Shown: in pieces, positions 38,083-46,353 of the stretch
How the letters are laid out: each line of letters starts with the position of its first letter
How positions within the stretch are numbered: the first letter of the stretch is position 1
Assembly: GCF_000717275.1 (NCBI RefSeq)
Contig: NZ_JNYV01000006.1
Coordinates: 154,182-218,181, forward strand
Direction of reading: 5' to 3'
From: Kitasatospora arboriphila
Lineage (GTDB): Bacteria; Actinomycetota; Actinomycetes; Mycobacteriales; Mycobacteriaceae
Length of the DNA: 64,000 nt
The notes under the pieces: generated by a model
Database searches by the model: none
The model's input: the letters and a program-made list of their open reading frames with translations, nothing else
What the model was told of the DNA's origin: nothing
Translations under genes and position numbers: made by a program

Positions 38083-38529
38083 TCAGGCGTCGAGCGCGTC
38101 AAGAGACGCCAGGATCGCCTGGGTGGGTATGCGACCGGAGCCGACGAGCTGCGCTCCGCCACGGCGCAGCGCAGCCGCAAACGGTGCAGCCCATCGGTTT
38201 TCGTAGATCAGGACCACGCCCGAACAGCCCGGATCCAGGATCGAGGCCGCCTCGGTCAGATCGGCGTCGTCGATCAGTCCGGATGCTGCGCCGGCGAACA
38301 CCGTGATGTCGACTGCGCCATCGAGATCGAAGTCGTCAAGCGACACACCCACCACAGAACCGTCGAGTTCCTTGCGGACAAAGGTCAGGTCCATCACCCG
38401 GATCAATCCGCGGTCGACCATATCCAACAGTAATGAGAATGCTGTGCCGTCGGGTCTGGCGTCTGCCGGGAACTCGACGACCAGGTAGTCGATCGGCCCC
38501 AGATCGCCGTCGTGTGGTTCGGTCACCAT
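38083..38529 (-). CDS. DUF6325 family protein (copy 1)
   Basis: Protein of 148 aa of a small actinobacterial family of unknown function. The start GPIDYLVVEFPADARPDG, middle RGLIRVMDLTFVRKELDGSV and the C-terminal GAQLVGSGRIP are the conserved parts, all shared with the paralogue at 42994-43434. The pattern of alternating strands and helices suggests a small alpha/beta domain similar to DUF1269-type proteins. It precedes the SHOCT gene and follows a DUF7144-like membrane gene, probably in one transcript. Confidence 0.8.
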   Translation of the reverse strand: MVTEPHDGDLGPIDYLVVEFPADARPDGTAFSLLLDMVDRGLIRVMDLTFVRKELDGSVVGVSLDDFDLDGAVDITVFAGAASGLIDDADLTEAASILDPGCSGVVLIYENRWAAPFAAALRRGGAQLVGSGRIPTQAILASLDALDA

Positions 38530-38551
38530 GAATCCTCCTCCTGAGTCTCGA

Positions 38552-38974
38552 TTAATCGGTCCGCCAGGTGGTCACTGCCCAGATGACCACCACGTCCAGG
38601 GCGATGACAAGAATGGACCACCACGGGTAGTAGGGCAGCCAAAGGAAGTTTGAGACGATCGACAGACCCGCGATGACAACCGCCGCGAATCTCGCCCATG
38701 TGGCGCCAGTCATCATTCCGACCGAGATCGCCAAGCCGATGATCCCCAGAATGAGGACGATCCAGCCCCAGGTGGTGAGATCGAACTTGTAGGTGTACTC
38801 AGGCCCTGCGATGAAGATGTCGTCTTTCGCCAGCGCCGAAATGCCCTGCAACACCGCCAACAATGAGACGACGAACAGCAGGATCGCAGCTGCGAACGTG
38901 GTGCCTCCGGCCAGACCTTGCCTCACCGGGTGCTGCTCGTAATCGGCGGCGGTCCTTCGATCGGTCGATGTCAT
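38552..38974 (-). CDS. DUF7144-like four-helix membrane protein
   Basis: Protein of 140 aa with four membrane helices (FAAAILLFVVSLLAVLQGI, TTWGWIVLILGIIGLAIS, RFAAVVIAGLSIVSNFLWL and SILVIALDVVVIWAV) and the family sequences YTYKFDLTTWGW and LPYYPWWSI. The ATG at 38974 has a strong GGAGGAATACG site. Frequent neighbours of this family are stress genes, as here. Function unknown. Confidence 0.85.
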   Translation of the reverse strand: MTSTDRRTAADYEQHPVRQGLAGGTTFAAAILLFVVSLLAVLQGISALAKDDIFIAGPEYTYKFDLTTWGWIVLILGIIGLAISVGMMTGATWARFAAVVIAGLSIVSNFLWLPYYPWWSILVIALDVVVIWAVTTWRTD

Positions 38975-39037
38975 CGTATTCCTCCAATGAAAGTGCGAAC
39001 CCGTCAACTGAGTGTGCTCAGAGCACCTTTGGGAGCT

Positions 39038-39056
39038 CTCATCCTTTTCGGATGAG
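39038..39056 (-). terminator. hairpin after the SHOCT membrane gene
   Basis: CTCATCC and GGATGAG pair around a TTTTC loop; a second small hairpin GTGCTC-A-GAGCAC is at 39014-39026. They lie 30 bp beyond the stop of the gene at 39087-39470. Confidence 0.6.
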
Positions 39057-39086
39057 TGCGTGTCAATCGAGGGCGGCCGTGACGCG

Positions 39087-39470
39087 CTAGGCGCTCAGCG
39101 CTTTGCTCTTCAACTGATCGAACTCAGATTGATCGATGCTCCCGTTGTCGAAGAGCCCTTTGGCAGTTGCGATCTGGTCCGCCGGTGACGTCCCGGCGAC
39201 CTGTCTGATGTAGGAATCAGCCTGTTGCTGCGCAGCCGCTTGCGAGGCCGCCGCACGCTCGGCCATGCCGCTACCGCGAACTATCAGGTAGACGAACAAC
39301 GCCAGATATGGGATCACGACCAAAAACAGAATCCATGCCGCTTTGGCCCATCCGGAGGTCTTGTGGTCACGGAACAGATCGACCAGAACGTTGAAAAAGA
39401 TCATCAGATACGCCACGAAAGCGAAGATCACGATCGTGTACCAGATGAAGTCCCAGAATGAATCCCACAT
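39087..39470 (-). CDS. membrane protein with phospholipase D N-like and SHOCT domains
   Basis: Protein of 127 aa with two membrane helices (WYTIVIFAFVAYLMIFFNVLV and WILFLVVIPYLALFVYLIV) forming a PLDc_N-type hairpin, an alanine/glutamine-rich linker and a C-terminal SHOCT motif (DQIATAKGLFDNGSIDQSEF). The start MWDSFWDFIWY at 39470 matches the usual N-terminus of the family; the frame extends to 39605 but those residues look non-coding. Second SHOCT protein in this region. Confidence 0.82.
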   Translation of the reverse strand: MWDSFWDFIWYTIVIFAFVAYLMIFFNVLVDLFRDHKTSGWAKAAWILFLVVIPYLALFVYLIVRGSGMAERAAASQAAAQQQADSYIRQVAGTSPADQIATAKGLFDNGSIDQSEFDQLKSKALSA

Positions 39471-39619
39471 AGTTGGACCGCGCTTTCTGTATTCGGACGG
39501 CCCCGGGCCGGAGTCGAGTTCGATCATGGTGGCACCGGGTTCCAGGCGCCGCCTCACCCGACCTGGGTGATGCGGTGATCTCCGGTTCCGAATTGGATCG
39601 GACATGGAATCGCCATTTG

Positions 39620-40096
39620 ATGGCGGGGCGCGTGTCGTGGAGGTCTGGTGTGCTGGTCGCTCTTCTCGCCATGCTCGGCGTCAACCTCATGGTTCTCGTT
39701 GCACTCCTCGTCGCCCTGGTAGCGCGTAAACGGTGGTTGACGCGACGACAGGGCGCGTTCCGTGGCGCCGTGCGGGTCAAAGCTGGTGAGCACGTCGGGA
39801 TGACCTCGAAATGGAGGCGCGGTTATGGATATTGGGTTCGCGACGTTCTCGTGTGGACAAAAGCACCATTGCTGGTCAGGACCGTCCACGTAGCGACCGA
39901 TGACATGGTCGAACGCCGACCAGCCGGCATCAACGAGGTCAAGCGCCTCGGCGAACACCCGGCCGTCATCCGTCTGGTGGTGGGCGATACCACCGTGGAA
40001 GTCGCCGCATGCCGCGAAGACACCGACCAACTGACGGGACCCTATTCACCGGCGCGCACCAACGATCTACCGTCTGGTCGGCCGCGAACACTGTGA
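39620..40096 (+). CDS. DUF2550 family membrane-anchored protein
   Basis: Protein of 158 aa with one N-terminal membrane helix (LVALLAMLGVNLMVLVALLVALVA) and a cytoplasmic or periplasmic beta-rich domain with FRGAVRVKAG and RRGYGYWVRDVLVWTK, characteristic of mycobacterial DUF2550. The ATG at 39620 lacks a clear ribosome binding site; a start within the previous 140 bp is possible. Divergent from the SHOCT membrane gene. Function unknown. Confidence 0.72.
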   Translation: MAGRVSWRSGVLVALLAMLGVNLMVLVALLVALVARKRWLTRRQGAFRGAVRVKAGEHVGMTSKWRRGYGYWVRDVLVWTKAPLLVRTVHVATDDMVERRPAGINEVKRLGEHPAVIRLVVGDTTVEVAACREDTDQLTGPYSPARTNDLPSGRPRTL

Positions 40097-40139
40097 TGCC
40101 GATCGACACGCCGCAGATACGCATCAGCCGAAATTGCTA

Positions 40140-42803
40140 CTACAGCAGTTGGTGTTGCCGGGCTCGCTCCACCGCTTCGCGACGATTGTTGACGCTCAGT
40201 TTGTTGTAGATCCCGCGCATGTGGGTTTTCACGGTGTTGACCGATATGAAGAGGTCAACTGCGATGTCTGATGCTCGCAGAACGGTGGGTAGGTACTGAA
40301 GGACGGCCATTTCACGTTCGGTGAGCACAGGTACACCGGCCTGCTGCATCGGCGAGGGATCGACCGGAGGTTGCAGGTTCAGGACGATGTCGGAAAGGAA
40401 GCCACCGTAGTTCTTGTCCAGATGTTCTTGGCGGTGCAGCTGAGTTGCGATCTGTGTTCCGGCATTGACGAACGGCGCGATCAGGCCGGCCGGTTCCGCC
40501 AACGCCAAGGCGTCTGCGAACCGCGCAATGGCTGCGACATCGTGATGAAGCCGCAGCCTCGCAATCGACTCGAGGATCGCGGCCTCGGTTGCCTGAACGC
40601 GGTAGCCATCGAATCTGTGCGCCGGACCGAGTGCTGTGATCGCTCGATCTGGGTCCGCCAGTGCCAGAAGCGCTTTTGCACGCGAGATGCGTTCGAGCGC
40701 CGACGCGAAATCGACTGAGTCGCCGGGATCTTCGATCATCGCGAGAACGCCCTCCGGCTGCCCGGTCAGAAGAAGAACGTCAGCGTGCGCCACCCGAGAC
40801 CATCGGCTGAGCAGGTCCGTCAGCGCCCCCATGCTGTTCTGCTCGGCGAGCAGGCGCCTGAGCCTCCCGTGCGCCTCGGTGAAGTCGCCCCGCGAAGTCG
40901 CCACGGCCACCGCCGCGATTCGAATCATCACTCGGCTACCGATATCGGTGTTGGGCAGGGGAACCGACGACAATGGCGAGTCGATACAGTTCTGCGCATG
41001 GTCGAGATCGTTCAACTGGATGTTGACCAGGGCCTCAGCCGCGACCGCGGCAAGCAGTTGCGGTTCATTGAGCCAACCCCGTCGTTCCGCCAAATCCGTG
41101 ATGCTCGTCGTGAGGGAGCGCGCACTGTGCACATCGCCGACCATGGCATGGGCGAGCGCCAGGTACGACATGGCGGCCATTGCCATCAACCCCATTCCTG
41201 CTCGTTCCGCCTTTGACCGGGCTCTTGCCAGATCCGCACACGCCTCGCCAAAGCGACCCTCGAGCACCATCCCGATGGCACGGTTGTTGAAGGCAATGAG
41301 TGCATAACCCGGAGCAGACGGGATATGTTGTCGCGGCATACCTTCGGCAAGATCCATGAGATGACTGGACGCCTCCACAATGTTCACGGGAGCGAATGTT
41401 CTCGCATGGACCATCCGGGCGATCGCGATCAGTATCACCGCAGCCGGTTCCTGATCCTCGGCCTCATCGAGCAACTGAGCGGCACCCTCGGCGTGTTGCG
41501 ACATCGAATCGAAGTCGTGTTCGTGGTACGCGCACACCATCGCCGCAAGCAACGTGGGCACCGATGGCCGCCGCTTTGCCTCTTCATCGGCCAACGACAA
41601 TGCGGATGTCAGCGACGACGCCTGCGGCGACAGCATCAACGGCAACGCAGCGCCACCGAGTACGCGTAGGACGGCCACCCAGTCGCCTGCGAGGGAGTAG
41701 TGCCGGATGGCGACGGTCATTTCGTTCTCGGTTGTGAACCACTCAGCAGCCAATTTGTTCAACTCGATCGCGCCATCTGGGTTCTCAGCTGCGAATCTGT
41801 CGCGCAACAGTTCGAGCAGCAGTGGGTGGTAACGAAACCAATTCGGACGATCGGCCAGGCGCACGGTGAGCGCATTCCGCGCCACCAGCGTCTCCAACAC
41901 CAGTTGGCTGTCGGAACGCCCCGTCAGATGCCGCGCCAGGTCTGCGGTCAGCTGGTCCGCAACACTGGTTGCAAGAAGAAAACGTCGATCACCCGCGGGC
42001 AGTTGATCCAACACCTCCTCGAGCAGATATTCCGCGACCATGTGGTTGTTGCCACCGAAACTCCCCAGCCCAGTGTCGACCTTCGTCCCTGGGTCGCTCA
42101 GATTGAGAAGTGCCAGACGGACTCCCGCCGGCCATCCCTGAGTTCGATCCAGCAGCTGCACCAGGTCGTGTGCCGCCAACGGATGTCCGCTCAATGCGCA
42201 CACCTCACGCGCTTCGGCGACCGTGAATGCGAGGTCCTCGGCGCTGATCTCGGTGATCTGATTGGCAAGTCGTAACCGTGACAGCCGAAGGCGCGGTTCT
42301 GCTCGAGTCACGATGACCAAGTGCAGCTGCGGAATTTGTTGCTCGACAACGCGACTCATGAAGTCGAGTACCTCGACATCCGTCACATGATGAAAATCGT
42401 CCAGTACAAGCACGACCGGCGTCGGCAGCCGGGTCAGAGCCTCGAGAATGCGGTTCAGTTCGGGAGCCCCGAACTTCGTGCCCGGCGCAATCTCCCAAAG
42501 CGGACCCGTTTCGGGGAGGACGCCGGAGATACGCAAACAGTCCAGCACGTCGGTCCAGAACCCCCGTGCGGTATATGACTTCGTGGTCGTCAACCACGCC
42601 ACCGGACCAGGTGGGTGTCCCCCTCGGACCCACGCTGTGACCGCCAACGTCTTCCCGTATCCGGCGCCGGCACAGACCAGGGTGACCGCACGTGTCGATC
42701 CGGTCGACAACCGTGAATCGAGACGAGGCCGCTGAAGAAACCGCGGTGGCAATTCCGGTTGAGAAGTCTTCAGCGTCAGAACACCCGTGAAGTCGTTCGC
42801 CAT
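40140..42803 (-). CDS. large LuxR-family ATPase regulator (MalT/LAL type)
   Basis: Transcription factor of 887 aa. An N-terminal STAND-type NTPase has Walker A GAGYGKTLAV near residues 48-57 and Walker B VLVLDDFHH. A long helical TPR-like sensor region follows, and the C-terminus is a LuxR helix-turn-helix (LTEREMAVLQYL, then VNTVKTHMRGIYNKL). These act as ligand- and ATP-dependent activators. The ATG at 42803 follows GAAAGGG. The 190 bp between it and the divergent DUF6325 gene is a likely target. Effector unknown. Confidence 0.9.
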   Translation of the reverse strand: MANDFTGVLTLKTSQPELPPRFLQRPRLDSRLSTGSTRAVTLVCAGAGYGKTLAVTAWVRGGHPPGPVAWLTTTKSYTARGFWTDVLDCLRISGVLPETGPLWEIAPGTKFGAPELNRILEALTRLPTPVVLVLDDFHHVTDVEVLDFMSRVVEQQIPQLHLVIVTRAEPRLRLSRLRLANQITEISAEDLAFTVAEAREVCALSGHPLAAHDLVQLLDRTQGWPAGVRLALLNLSDPGTKVDTGLGSFGGNNHMVAEYLLEEVLDQLPAGDRRFLLATSVADQLTADLARHLTGRSDSQLVLETLVARNALTVRLADRPNWFRYHPLLLELLRDRFAAENPDGAIELNKLAAEWFTTENEMTVAIRHYSLAGDWVAVLRVLGGAALPLMLSPQASSLTSALSLADEEAKRRPSVPTLLAAMVCAYHEHDFDSMSQHAEGAAQLLDEAEDQEPAAVILIAIARMVHARTFAPVNIVEASSHLMDLAEGMPRQHIPSAPGYALIAFNNRAIGMVLEGRFGEACADLARARSKAERAGMGLMAMAAMSYLALAHAMVGDVHSARSLTTSITDLAERRGWLNEPQLLAAVAAEALVNIQLNDLDHAQNCIDSPLSSVPLPNTDIGSRVMIRIAAVAVATSRGDFTEAHGRLRRLLAEQNSMGALTDLLSRWSRVAHADVLLLTGQPEGVLAMIEDPGDSVDFASALERISRAKALLALADPDRAITALGPAHRFDGYRVQATEAAILESIARLRLHHDVAAIARFADALALAEPAGLIAPFVNAGTQIATQLHRQEHLDKNYGGFLSDIVLNLQPPVDPSPMQQAGVPVLTEREMAVLQYLPTVLRASDIAVDLFISVNTVKTHMRGIYNKLSVNNRREAVERARQHQLL

Positions 42804-42993
42804 CGCCCGACCCTTTCCTCGGCGACCTTTCTGCACCACCCGCTAGTGCAGCACATTCGGCAACGGGGTGTCGACTGTTCATCCACTTTGGGTGACGACA
42901 CCGCTAAACCGCTTCGCGAGTATCTGTTGAAAGCCTTTAGGAATCGTTACTCACGTTGACGAATTCGGGCCCCAGTCAAGGAGGTCGGGAGAT

Positions 42994-43434
42994 TTGCAAC
43001 ACCAATCCGAGCTGGGTCCTGTCGACTACCTGGTAGTCGAATTCTCAGATGACCGCCACGAATTCGATTCCGCCCTGGCGTCTTCCATAGCCGAGTTAAT
43101 CAGACGGGATGTCGTTCGAGTGTTGGATCTGCTTGTCATCGTCAAATCTGTGGCCGGCGAGATCGACGTGATCGAGTTCGAGGAGCTCGATCAGCCTGAG
43201 CTCACACCCGTCAACCGCACGCTGGCCGAGATACTGGCTTTCGACGACATCACAAATCTGGCAATGGCGGTCAGGCCCGGGGCCACCGCCGGGGTCATCG
43301 TCTGGGAACACACCGCCGTTGTCCCCGTTTCTGACACCACATGCGAGATAGGCGCGCAAATTGTCGCCCAAGGCCGGATTTCCGCCCCTGCCATCATTGC
43401 CACTCTCAACGCAGATCCTCCCGGGGAGAGATGA
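42994..43434 (+). CDS. DUF6325 family protein (copy 2)
   Basis: Protein of 146 aa, paralogue of the gene at 38083-38529 with GPVDYLVVEFSDD, DVVRVLDLLVIVKS and the C-terminal GAQIVAQGRIS in the same positions. The start is a TTG at 42994 with GGAGG 9 bases upstream. It is divergent from the LuxR/MalT-type regulator, which is thus a candidate activator. The next frame, at 43436, begins 1 bp after its stop. Confidence 0.8.
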   Translation: MQHQSELGPVDYLVVEFSDDRHEFDSALASSIAELIRRDVVRVLDLLVIVKSVAGEIDVIEFEELDQPELTPVNRTLAEILAFDDITNLAMAVRPGATAGVIVWEHTAVVPVSDTTCEIGAQIVAQGRISAPAIIATLNADPPGER

Positions 43435-43435
43435 C

Positions 43436-43630
43436 ATGGCCCCCCGCCCTGGGCGGATCCACCGTCGCGCGGTCATCGGACACCCCGTTGTTCGAAGCCA
43501 ACCGCCACCCGCCGACCCAGCGGGGGTCGTCAACGGTGCCATCGAACGCCGCCGGGCATTTGACCCTCATTCTTCAGGCTCACACCAAGATGCGCCGACT
43601 CGTCCCGCTGCCACTGATTCGGCTATCTGA
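43436..43630 (+). CDS. small protein after DUF6325, possible eroded SHOCT-pair partner
   Basis: Frame of 64 aa starting MAPRPGRIHRRAVIGHP with a GGGGAGAG site, 1 bp after the DUF6325 stop. Position matches the SHOCT protein that follows the other DUF6325 gene, and the arginine-rich start followed by a proline linker and GVVNGAIERRRAF is compatible with that group, but the SHOCT motif itself is absent. It may be a shortened partner or a remnant. Confidence 0.4.
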   Translation: MAPRPGRIHRRAVIGHPVVRSQPPPADPAGVVNGAIERRRAFDPHSSGSHQDAPTRPAATDSAI

Positions 43631-43663
43631 GACGCGAGCGCAGAGAAGAGATTCCGAGTCGAC

Positions 43664-44566
43664 ATGACCGAGACGATCTTGCAGAGCTGGAACGATGGAG
43701 CGGCCAAGCGAGCGATCATCGATTTCGTGACTGCAGCAGTAACTCCGGGAGGGAATTTTGTTCCCGAGCGAGACCGGATAGCCGCGTTCGACAACGACGG
43801 CACCCTTTGGTCCGAACAACCGTTACCACCACAATTCGATTTTGTCTTCCGGATATGGAGCGAAGAGGTTGCGGCAGACCATTCGCTCGCCACGAGGCAA
43901 CCGTACAAAGCGCTTGTCGAGAACGACACCGCCTTCTTCGCTCGTGTCGGCGCACAGGATCCCGAGGTGATCGAGACACTGGGCGCAGCGTTCGCAAGGT
44001 CGTGGGCCGGGACCAGCCCAGAGGAATTCGACGCACAAGTCCGCGCTTGGCTCAAAACGGCGAAGCAGCCCGAGTTCGGGGTGCCATACGTGGAATTGAT
44101 CTACGCACCGATGCTCGAGCTTTTCGATTATCTGAGAGCCAACGACTTTCGCATATTCGTCTGTTCGGGTGGCGGACGCGACTTCATGCGTGTCTTCGCT
44201 GAGGAAACATGGGGCATCTACAAGGAGAACGTCATCGGCACGGCCGCTGACTACCGGTACACGGACGGCGCGATCCTCCGTACCGAACACAGTCTCGGCG
44301 GTCTCGATATCGGCCCGGGGAAGCCGGAACACATCTTCGCCCAGACCGGGCGTCTCCCCGTTTTCGCCGCCGGGAACGCCGACGTGGACATAGAGATGCT
44401 GGAGGCCGCCAGATTCGCCTTGCTGGTCATCCATGACGACGACAAGCGCGAGTTCGCCTACTTCTCGAACGCCGAGAAATCGGTCACCCGCGGCGAACAA
44501 CTCGGATGGACCATTGTCAGCATCAAGGACGATTGGAACACCGTATACGGTCCGAAAAAGGCTTGA
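43664..44566 (+). CDS. HAD-superfamily phosphatase
   Basis: Protein of 300 aa of the phosphoserine-phosphatase-like HAD branch. Motif I is AAFDNDGTLW near residues 44-53, motif II is FVCSGGGRDF with the conserved serine, and motif III/IV is the basic residue region with AGNADVDIEML. A helical cap lies between I and II. No signal peptide, so it is cytoplasmic; the substrate is unknown. The ATG at 43664 comes 229 bp after the DUF6325 gene on the same strand, with only a small frame between. Confidence 0.88.
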   Translation: MTETILQSWNDGAAKRAIIDFVTAAVTPGGNFVPERDRIAAFDNDGTLWSEQPLPPQFDFVFRIWSEEVAADHSLATRQPYKALVENDTAFFARVGAQDPEVIETLGAAFARSWAGTSPEEFDAQVRAWLKTAKQPEFGVPYVELIYAPMLELFDYLRANDFRIFVCSGGGRDFMRVFAEETWGIYKENVIGTAADYRYTDGAILRTEHSLGGLDIGPGKPEHIFAQTGRLPVFAAGNADVDIEMLEAARFALLVIHDDDKREFAYFSNAEKSVTRGEQLGWTIVSIKDDWNTVYGPKKA

Positions 44567-44641
44567 ACTCATGTAGCGGCGCGGTCGAGAACGGACGATG
44601 ACACCGTCGTGACGGGTCGTTCGCGGACAGGTCCACGTGGC

Positions 44642-45001
44642 TCACGGATCGGCGACTACCGCAACCAGCACGGTGATGGACAGGATCACCAGCAGGCAAA
44701 TGATCATCCAGATCGGAGCCGGCCCCGGCATCGGACCTCCATCACGAAGCGCGATCTGGGTTTTTCGCCAACGCAATCCACCTACAACTGCTGACAACAA
44801 ACCCATCGCAACCAGGCCGATTCCGATTGCCGCACGGATCGCCGACGACGAAAACCCCGGAAGAACATTGACCACCGCCACGCCGGCAGCGATCAGGCCG
44901 AGCGACGTCCGAACCCAGGCCAGCATCGTCCGCTCGGCAGCCAGGGTGAAGCGGGCGTCTACCGCACCCGGCGGAGTGTGTTCTTGCTCTGGGCCACTCA
45001 T
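44642..45001 (-). CDS. DUF202 (YidH-like) membrane protein
   Basis: Protein of 119 aa with three membrane helices. The family signature LAAERTMLAWVRTSLGLIAAG occupies residues 20-40, followed by AIGIGLVAMGLLSAVVGGLRW and a C-terminal IWMIICLLVILSITVLVAVV. Function unknown; homologues often occur as pairs, but only one is present here. Start at the ATG ending at 45001. Confidence 0.9.
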   Translation of the reverse strand: MSGPEQEHTPPGAVDARFTLAAERTMLAWVRTSLGLIAAGVAVVNVLPGFSSSAIRAAIGIGLVAMGLLSAVVGGLRWRKTQIALRDGGPMPGPAPIWMIICLLVILSITVLVAVVADP

Positions 45002-45204
45002 GACCGCATCACCTCTGTTTGATGGATTTCTCTGTCAATGGTCTCACCCGCGCCCGCACACCCCCTGGACATGTAGGAACCGACTCGTCGCAGCATGTGG
45101 ACCCCGGCATCCGTCCGAACGACATGACACTCCGGGTTCGCACGGCATCCGCCTGTTGCCGTCAGAATTCTGTGTCGCAGATTGCGCACCCTTGTGACCG
45201 CAAC

Positions 45205-45236
45205 CACAATTGTGATATCTCTGATACAGAGATATC
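45205..45236. promoter_or_regulatory. double palindrome before the 29-aa peptide gene
   Basis: A perfect 10-bp palindrome CACAATTGTG (45205-45214) directly overlaps a 10-bp inverted repeat GATATCTCTG-ATA-CAGAGATATC (45214-45236). This AT-rich block, 56 bp before the small gene, looks like an operator or a leader hairpin. No binder is known. Confidence 0.55.
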
Positions 45237-45291
45237 AATCTCGTTTCACTGCATCACTGGGATAAAACAATTCAGGGTCGGGAAGGACCAA

Positions 45292-45381
45292 ATGTTGTCT
45301 GCAATCTTCTATTTCATCGAGTCCATCGACAATGCGCTGTGGGATTTCGCGGAAACCATTGTCACCGGCAGTGATGCCTAG
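45292..45381 (+). CDS. 29-aa acidic amphipathic peptide (small gene)
   Basis: A frame too short for usual gene callers, but with the marks of a real gene: a strong GGGAAGGACC site, ATG at 45292, its own upstream palindromes and a perfect 16-bp hairpin terminator 42 bp after the stop. The peptide begins MLSAIFYFIESIDNALWDF, has five acidic and no basic residues, no signal peptide, and an amphipathic helical pattern. It shares an F-x-F...IDNA core with the peptide at 55626-55712. Size, charge and lack of signal recall the corynebacterial PorA/PorH porin peptides; that link is a hypothesis. Confidence 0.65.
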   Translation: MLSAIFYFIESIDNALWDFAETIVTGSDA

Positions 45382-45422
45382 GCCGTTTTCCGCGTCTGGC
45401 CCCAGGGCATTGACCAGCTGAT

Positions 45423-45460
45423 CCATGGCCGTGTGCAGCCACCGCTGCACACGGCCATGG
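45423..45460 (+). terminator. perfect hairpin after the 29-aa peptide gene
   Basis: CCATGGCCGTGTGCAG and CTGCACACGGCCATGG form a perfect 16-bp stem with a CCACCG loop. No T tract follows, as is common for actinobacterial terminators. The stretch 45461-45665 holds no gene. Confidence 0.8.
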
Positions 45461-45665
45461 TGGCTCAAGAGGACTTACCGGAAATGCACATCGCGATTGC
45501 CGCGCCGTCGAAATGGGCGTAGGCGGTCGCCGAGGGATGGAATCAACGAACAAGACCTGGAGAATTGCACAGCCAGCTAGATCGATTCGATTCTGCCGGC
45601 GGCAATCCCGCATCTTCGCGCGCCGTCGTCAACCAGACTTTGCCGACTGGCCTACGACAACATCG

Positions 45666-46268
45666 TCACATGATTCCGCGTAGATACGCAGCCAGCACCC
45701 CGACCGCTTCTCGTCGAGCGTCCGGAGACGGGGTCGCGATCTGGGTGAAGACGAGGGAGTCGATGAGCCGCATGAGTTCGCGTGCACGTTCCCCGGGGTC
45801 GCTCACACCGAAGCGGGACAGAACCAGTTCGATGGCGGCCGCGGCGCCCGCCTGCACAGCGGACTCACTTGACAGTGCGCGGTGTAGTTCGTCGTCCACC
45901 GGTAACTCGATCAGCAGCGCATAGCGTGCGCGCATGTCCACCGGTCGGCCGACGAGTGAGTCCATCAATTGGGTGGCCGCGGCGGTGAGCGCGCCGATCC
46001 GGTCACCAGCGCCATCCGGTACCGAGGTCTCGAGGCCGTGCAGACTGCTGCCGGTGTCTGCCCCGCTGCGCTGCGCCAGCCGACTCGCCGCGAGGCCGAG
46101 AAGCGCCTGCCGCGTCGGCGCGTAGTACGACGTGGACCCCTGGGGTATTCCTGCGGTCGAGTCGACTGCGCGATGGGTCAGCCCGCGCAGTCCCTGGGCC
46201 GCGATCACGCTGATGGCCGTATCGGCGATGACACCAACCCGCGATTGGCCGCCCTTTTCCGATGTCAT
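45666..46268 (-). CDS. TetR-family regulator
   Basis: Repressor of 200 aa with an N-terminal helix-turn-helix (IADTAISVIAAQGLRGLTHRAVD, then GIPQGSTSYYAPTRQALL) and a helical ligand-binding domain. It is divergent from a flavin monooxygenase gene; the 85-bp gap holds three copies of a CTACA-N2-TGTAG site, which it most likely binds to repress both directions. The helix 3 motif G-S-TSYYAPTR is typical of TetR regulators of small-molecule resistance genes. Confidence 0.88.
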   Translation of the reverse strand: MTSEKGGQSRVGVIADTAISVIAAQGLRGLTHRAVDSTAGIPQGSTSYYAPTRQALLGLAASRLAQRSGADTGSSLHGLETSVPDGAGDRIGALTAAATQLMDSLVGRPVDMRARYALLIELPVDDELHRALSSESAVQAGAAAAIELVLSRFGVSDPGERARELMRLIDSLVFTQIATPSPDARREAVGVLAAYLRGIM

Positions 46269-46277
46269 GCGATGACT

Positions 46278-46343
46278 CTACAGCTGTTGCATCGGTCCTC
46301 TACATCTGTAGAGTTGAGCAAACAGGCGCACTACACGTGTAGT
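46278..46343. promoter_or_regulatory. three-site TetR operator
   Basis: CTACAGCTGTTG at 46278-46289 (one mismatch), CTCTACATCTGTAGAG at 46298-46313 (perfect) and ACTACACGTGTAGT at 46330-46343 (perfect) share the form CTACA-N2-TGTAG. The last site sits just before the GGAGG of the monooxygenase gene. Confidence 0.8.
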
Positions 46344-46353
46344 AGGAGGAATC

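Noticed and set aside
44998..45207. 69-aa minus-strand frame overlapping the DUF202 start by ATGA
   Set aside because: The overlap is suggestive, but the translation is Arg/Cys-rich with no hydrophobic helix, unlike the DUF202 partner expected there.
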